From: Primula veris
Taxonomy: Eukaryota; Streptophyta; Magnoliopsida; Ericales; Primulaceae
NCBI GenBank assembly: GCA_963682055.1
Contig: OY821741.1
Location: 22,018,711-22,082,710 of the forward strand
Direction of reading: 5' to 3'
DNA length: 64,000 nt
The position numbers and the translations under genes are program-made. Position 1 is the first letter of the stretch. Each line of letters opens with the position of its first letter. Positions 62,061 through 64,000 of the stretch are shown in pieces. The notes beneath the pieces are model-generated. The model did not search any database. It saw only the letters and a list, made by a program, of their open reading frames with translations, and was not told the origin of the DNA.

Positions 62061-62507
62061 ATGTTGATGTTTTCAGGGGCGCCTGGTATCTCCTTCTCGA
62101 GATCGTGGCTATGATGAGACTTGGTGGCTGATAAATTGGTGTTTGTGGTGTGTAGATCCAGTGGATAAGCATTTGGGAAGATTTGTAACTGACGACGTTC
62201 CCTAACTACAGAGCAGGTAAAATACCTAGGAGTATCTATTATGAGTTAATAAGAATTAAGTCAGGGGATTGGGAGTGTAATTTGTCGAATTAACCAATTA
62301 CACAAAGACTTGACCGATCAGCCTTACCAGTCAGGTCCGGGAGATCTGATATGTTAACATCAAATTAAATCTGATCCAAACTAGGGCTTTTGGCTTATCC
62401 TAATTTATGACTACTATATGAGAAGGCAATATTATAGGCTAATTTATTGGAAATGACTATCTAACAATTAAAAACAATTAAAACTATCAATTTTAACAAC
62501 CGTGGTT

Positions 62508-62524
62508 CCTCAGCAGCGGTGCCA
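62508..62524 (-). promoter_or_regulatory. Primer binding site of the Athila-like element
   Basis: The minus strand reads TGGCACCGCTGCTGAGG three bases inside the 5' LTR, close to the tRNA-Asp type site TGGCGCCGTTGCCGG used by Athila and relatives. Confidence 0.7.
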
Positions 62525-62527
62525 AAA

Positions 62528-63552
62528 TGACTATTTGCCCTTTCGGTATGTAGTTTTTTCCTCCGCCCTGAAAGGCCTCGCAGGAGCACGAGGGTAGCAG
62601 TAGTATTTTCGTTGGGAAGCACACCAATGTTATCGTCCGTGAAACCATTTGGTTGTTGGTGTAGATGGTTTTAGAGGGGTTTACTAATTAGGCGTCAATT
62701 AATTACTAACGAGGAAAGTGTGTTGGTTTGTTAATCAAATGACTTGTTCCTTGAGGGTTTTAAATAACTAAAATCAGATTATTAGGTTGTTTTAATGATT
62801 TTTTTAGTTTATGTATCAATTTATGTTCGTTAACATGCGGCCTTAATTAATCAATAACTAGCTTGTATGACGTTATCAATTTTTTTTAACTAGTTTGCAT
62901 GCGAGAGATTACAATATTAATGTTTTATAGCTTGAAAACATATGTAAATATGCAGCAAAACAAAGGAAATACTAAAAACACATGAAGACGTAAGGAAAGA
63001 TGATGAATTAACTCACAAAATGAAGTCGGCAAACAAGGATCCGTGGACAAAACCTTGAATTTTGTATTTTTTTTCTTTGCTTTCTCTCTAGAACGAATTT
63101 TGAGATGTAAAACTGATGAAAAGTGATTGAATTATGATTATTTTCGGAATAGGAAAGATACATATTAATCTATCAAACGATAACAAATTCTATCTTATTC
63201 AAAATTTAAAATATACCGTCACCTGACCGGTCGAGCCAGTTCAGATTTGGTCTTCTAGAATCTTCTTTGCTCTATCTTGATTTGATTCCGTTTTGCAACT
63301 TCTTGGGGTTGTTTTTTAGTTCCTTAATTTTCCGAATTCTTCTCTTTAGGTCTCTCCTTTGATTTTCGTGCGTCTTTGTTTTGTTTTTGTGATGATTCCA
63401 TAATTTTTCCTACAAAGATGTAAAAAATTGCAAGTAAACCGGAAAAATACAGAAAAACACAAAACATGACTTAAACAAGCCTAAATGTCAATAAAAGTAT
63501 GCTAATAAGTACAAAATTAACACCCCAAAATTAATATTTCATGGTCTAATCA
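62528..63552 (-). repeat. 5' LTR of the Athila-like element
   Basis: Plus view TGACTATTTGCCC to TGGTCTAATCA, 1025 bp, direct copy of 55175-56200. Contains GACCGGTC near 63225. Confidence 0.88.
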
Positions 63553-63670
63553 TCTGGTCCTCTTATTATTTGATGTTTTGGGCTTGAACGAAGATAGAAG
63601 TCGTTAGACCTATTACGAGGTTGCCTCCTGATTTCGAGCATGAGGTTGGTTTCTCTAGTTGAGAGTTAGG
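63553..63670 (+). pseudogene. Plant mobile domain (PMD) protein, 3' fragment
   Basis: Removing the Gypsy element and one target duplication joins ...KITVCL to SGPLII-stop-CFGLERR, matching the GPLLLLQ-W-WER block that follows the LYR block in plant mobile domains. Decayed, with several stops. Confidence 0.5.
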
Positions 63671-64000
63671 TTAGTTAACATTTTTTTTTTTTGTAATTAC
63701 TTTATTAGATATATATTATTAACATATATTTTGTCTATCTATTTGATTATTTATATAAATAATGTTTCACTAATTTGTTTACCTCGCCTCCAAGCATAGC
63801 AATTAGAGGCTCAAGTGTTAGGCAACATTTTATAAGAGGACTCAAATTTATCATTTTCAAGAGAGTATTATATATATTGAATTAAATGTACTACTTATAT
63901 AGCTACTATTTTTATTTTTTAATTACCTTTTTTGCTCTTTCTTTGATCTATCTATTAAATTTGAATATCACAATTACAACATTGTTACTATACACAACTT
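63671..64000. other. AT-rich window edge
   Basis: No gene or element terminus recognised. Confidence 0.45.

Larger units (their letters stand above)
55175..63552 (-). mobile_element. Athila-like Gypsy retrotransposon, decayed, lacking RT/IN
   Basis: LTRs at 55175-56200 and 62528-63552 are direct copies; the flanks TCTAG and TCTGG agree at four of five bases as a target duplication. On the minus strand the order is 5' LTR, primer site, gag, protease-like region, another ORF, a second protease-like region, a 2-kb non-coding tract, polypurine tract and 3' LTR. No reverse transcriptase, RNase H or integrase motif is visible. All ORFs carry stops. It was inserted into the plant-mobile-domain pseudogene. 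Confidence 0.85.

Overview
The window is nuclear DNA of a flowering plant, probably a eudicot. It is AT-rich, has genes with GT-AG introns, and is mostly transposable elements. All plant LTR types are present (Sirevirus-like Copia, another Copia, Gypsy), along with Stowaway- and hAT-type MITEs. No organelle or bacterial features are visible. The species cannot be named from the sequence.

Host genes. (1) 8747-12947 (+): a ribosomal protein eL21 gene with two exons and three small insertions that break its frame. (2) 14791-17525 (-): an intact five-exon GDSL esterase/lipase of 370 aa. (3) 40753-45028 (+): an intact seven-exon CDT1 replication-licensing factor of 510 aa, with a probable 5' UTR intron. 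(4) 50409-53990 (-): a five-exon protein with a thioredoxin-like [2Fe-2S] domain and TPRs, carrying an in-frame TAA just upstream of its Fe-S domain. (5) 54850-55174 and 63553-63670 (+): one plant-mobile-domain pseudogene split by a retrotransposon.

Mobile DNA. 1-8560 is a duplicated block of long-TIR, foldback-like elements with an internal minisatellite (copies at about 480-2740, 4385-5015 and 5430-8560). It is interrupted by two solo LTRs with perfect 5-bp target-site duplications (2741-4011 and 6691-7884). Further foldback copies lie at 18425-19490 and 37255-38465. 20608-25906 is a young gag-only Sirevirus-like element of the same LTR family: its LTRs differ by about five substitutions and a 21-bp indel, and its gag ORF of 670 aa is intact. 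26839-27095 is an hAT-type MITE with an 8-bp duplication. 28272-36194 is a complete but decayed Copia element. 47240-49313 is a Gypsy-type solo LTR. 55175-63552 is a decayed Athila-like Gypsy element with gag and two protease-like regions but no recognisable reverse transcriptase or integrase.

How it fits together. The genes are unrelated single-copy housekeeping-type genes, not a cluster or pathway. The structure of the locus is dominated by nested insertion: solo LTRs in foldback elements, MITEs in introns of eL21 and of the TPR gene, and a Gypsy element in the mobile-domain pseudogene. The least familiar items are the foldback/minisatellite family, the arrays of 18-bp near-palindromes in the U3 of the Sirevirus-like LTRs, and a double hairpin centred on a protease active-site codon at 58889-59015.
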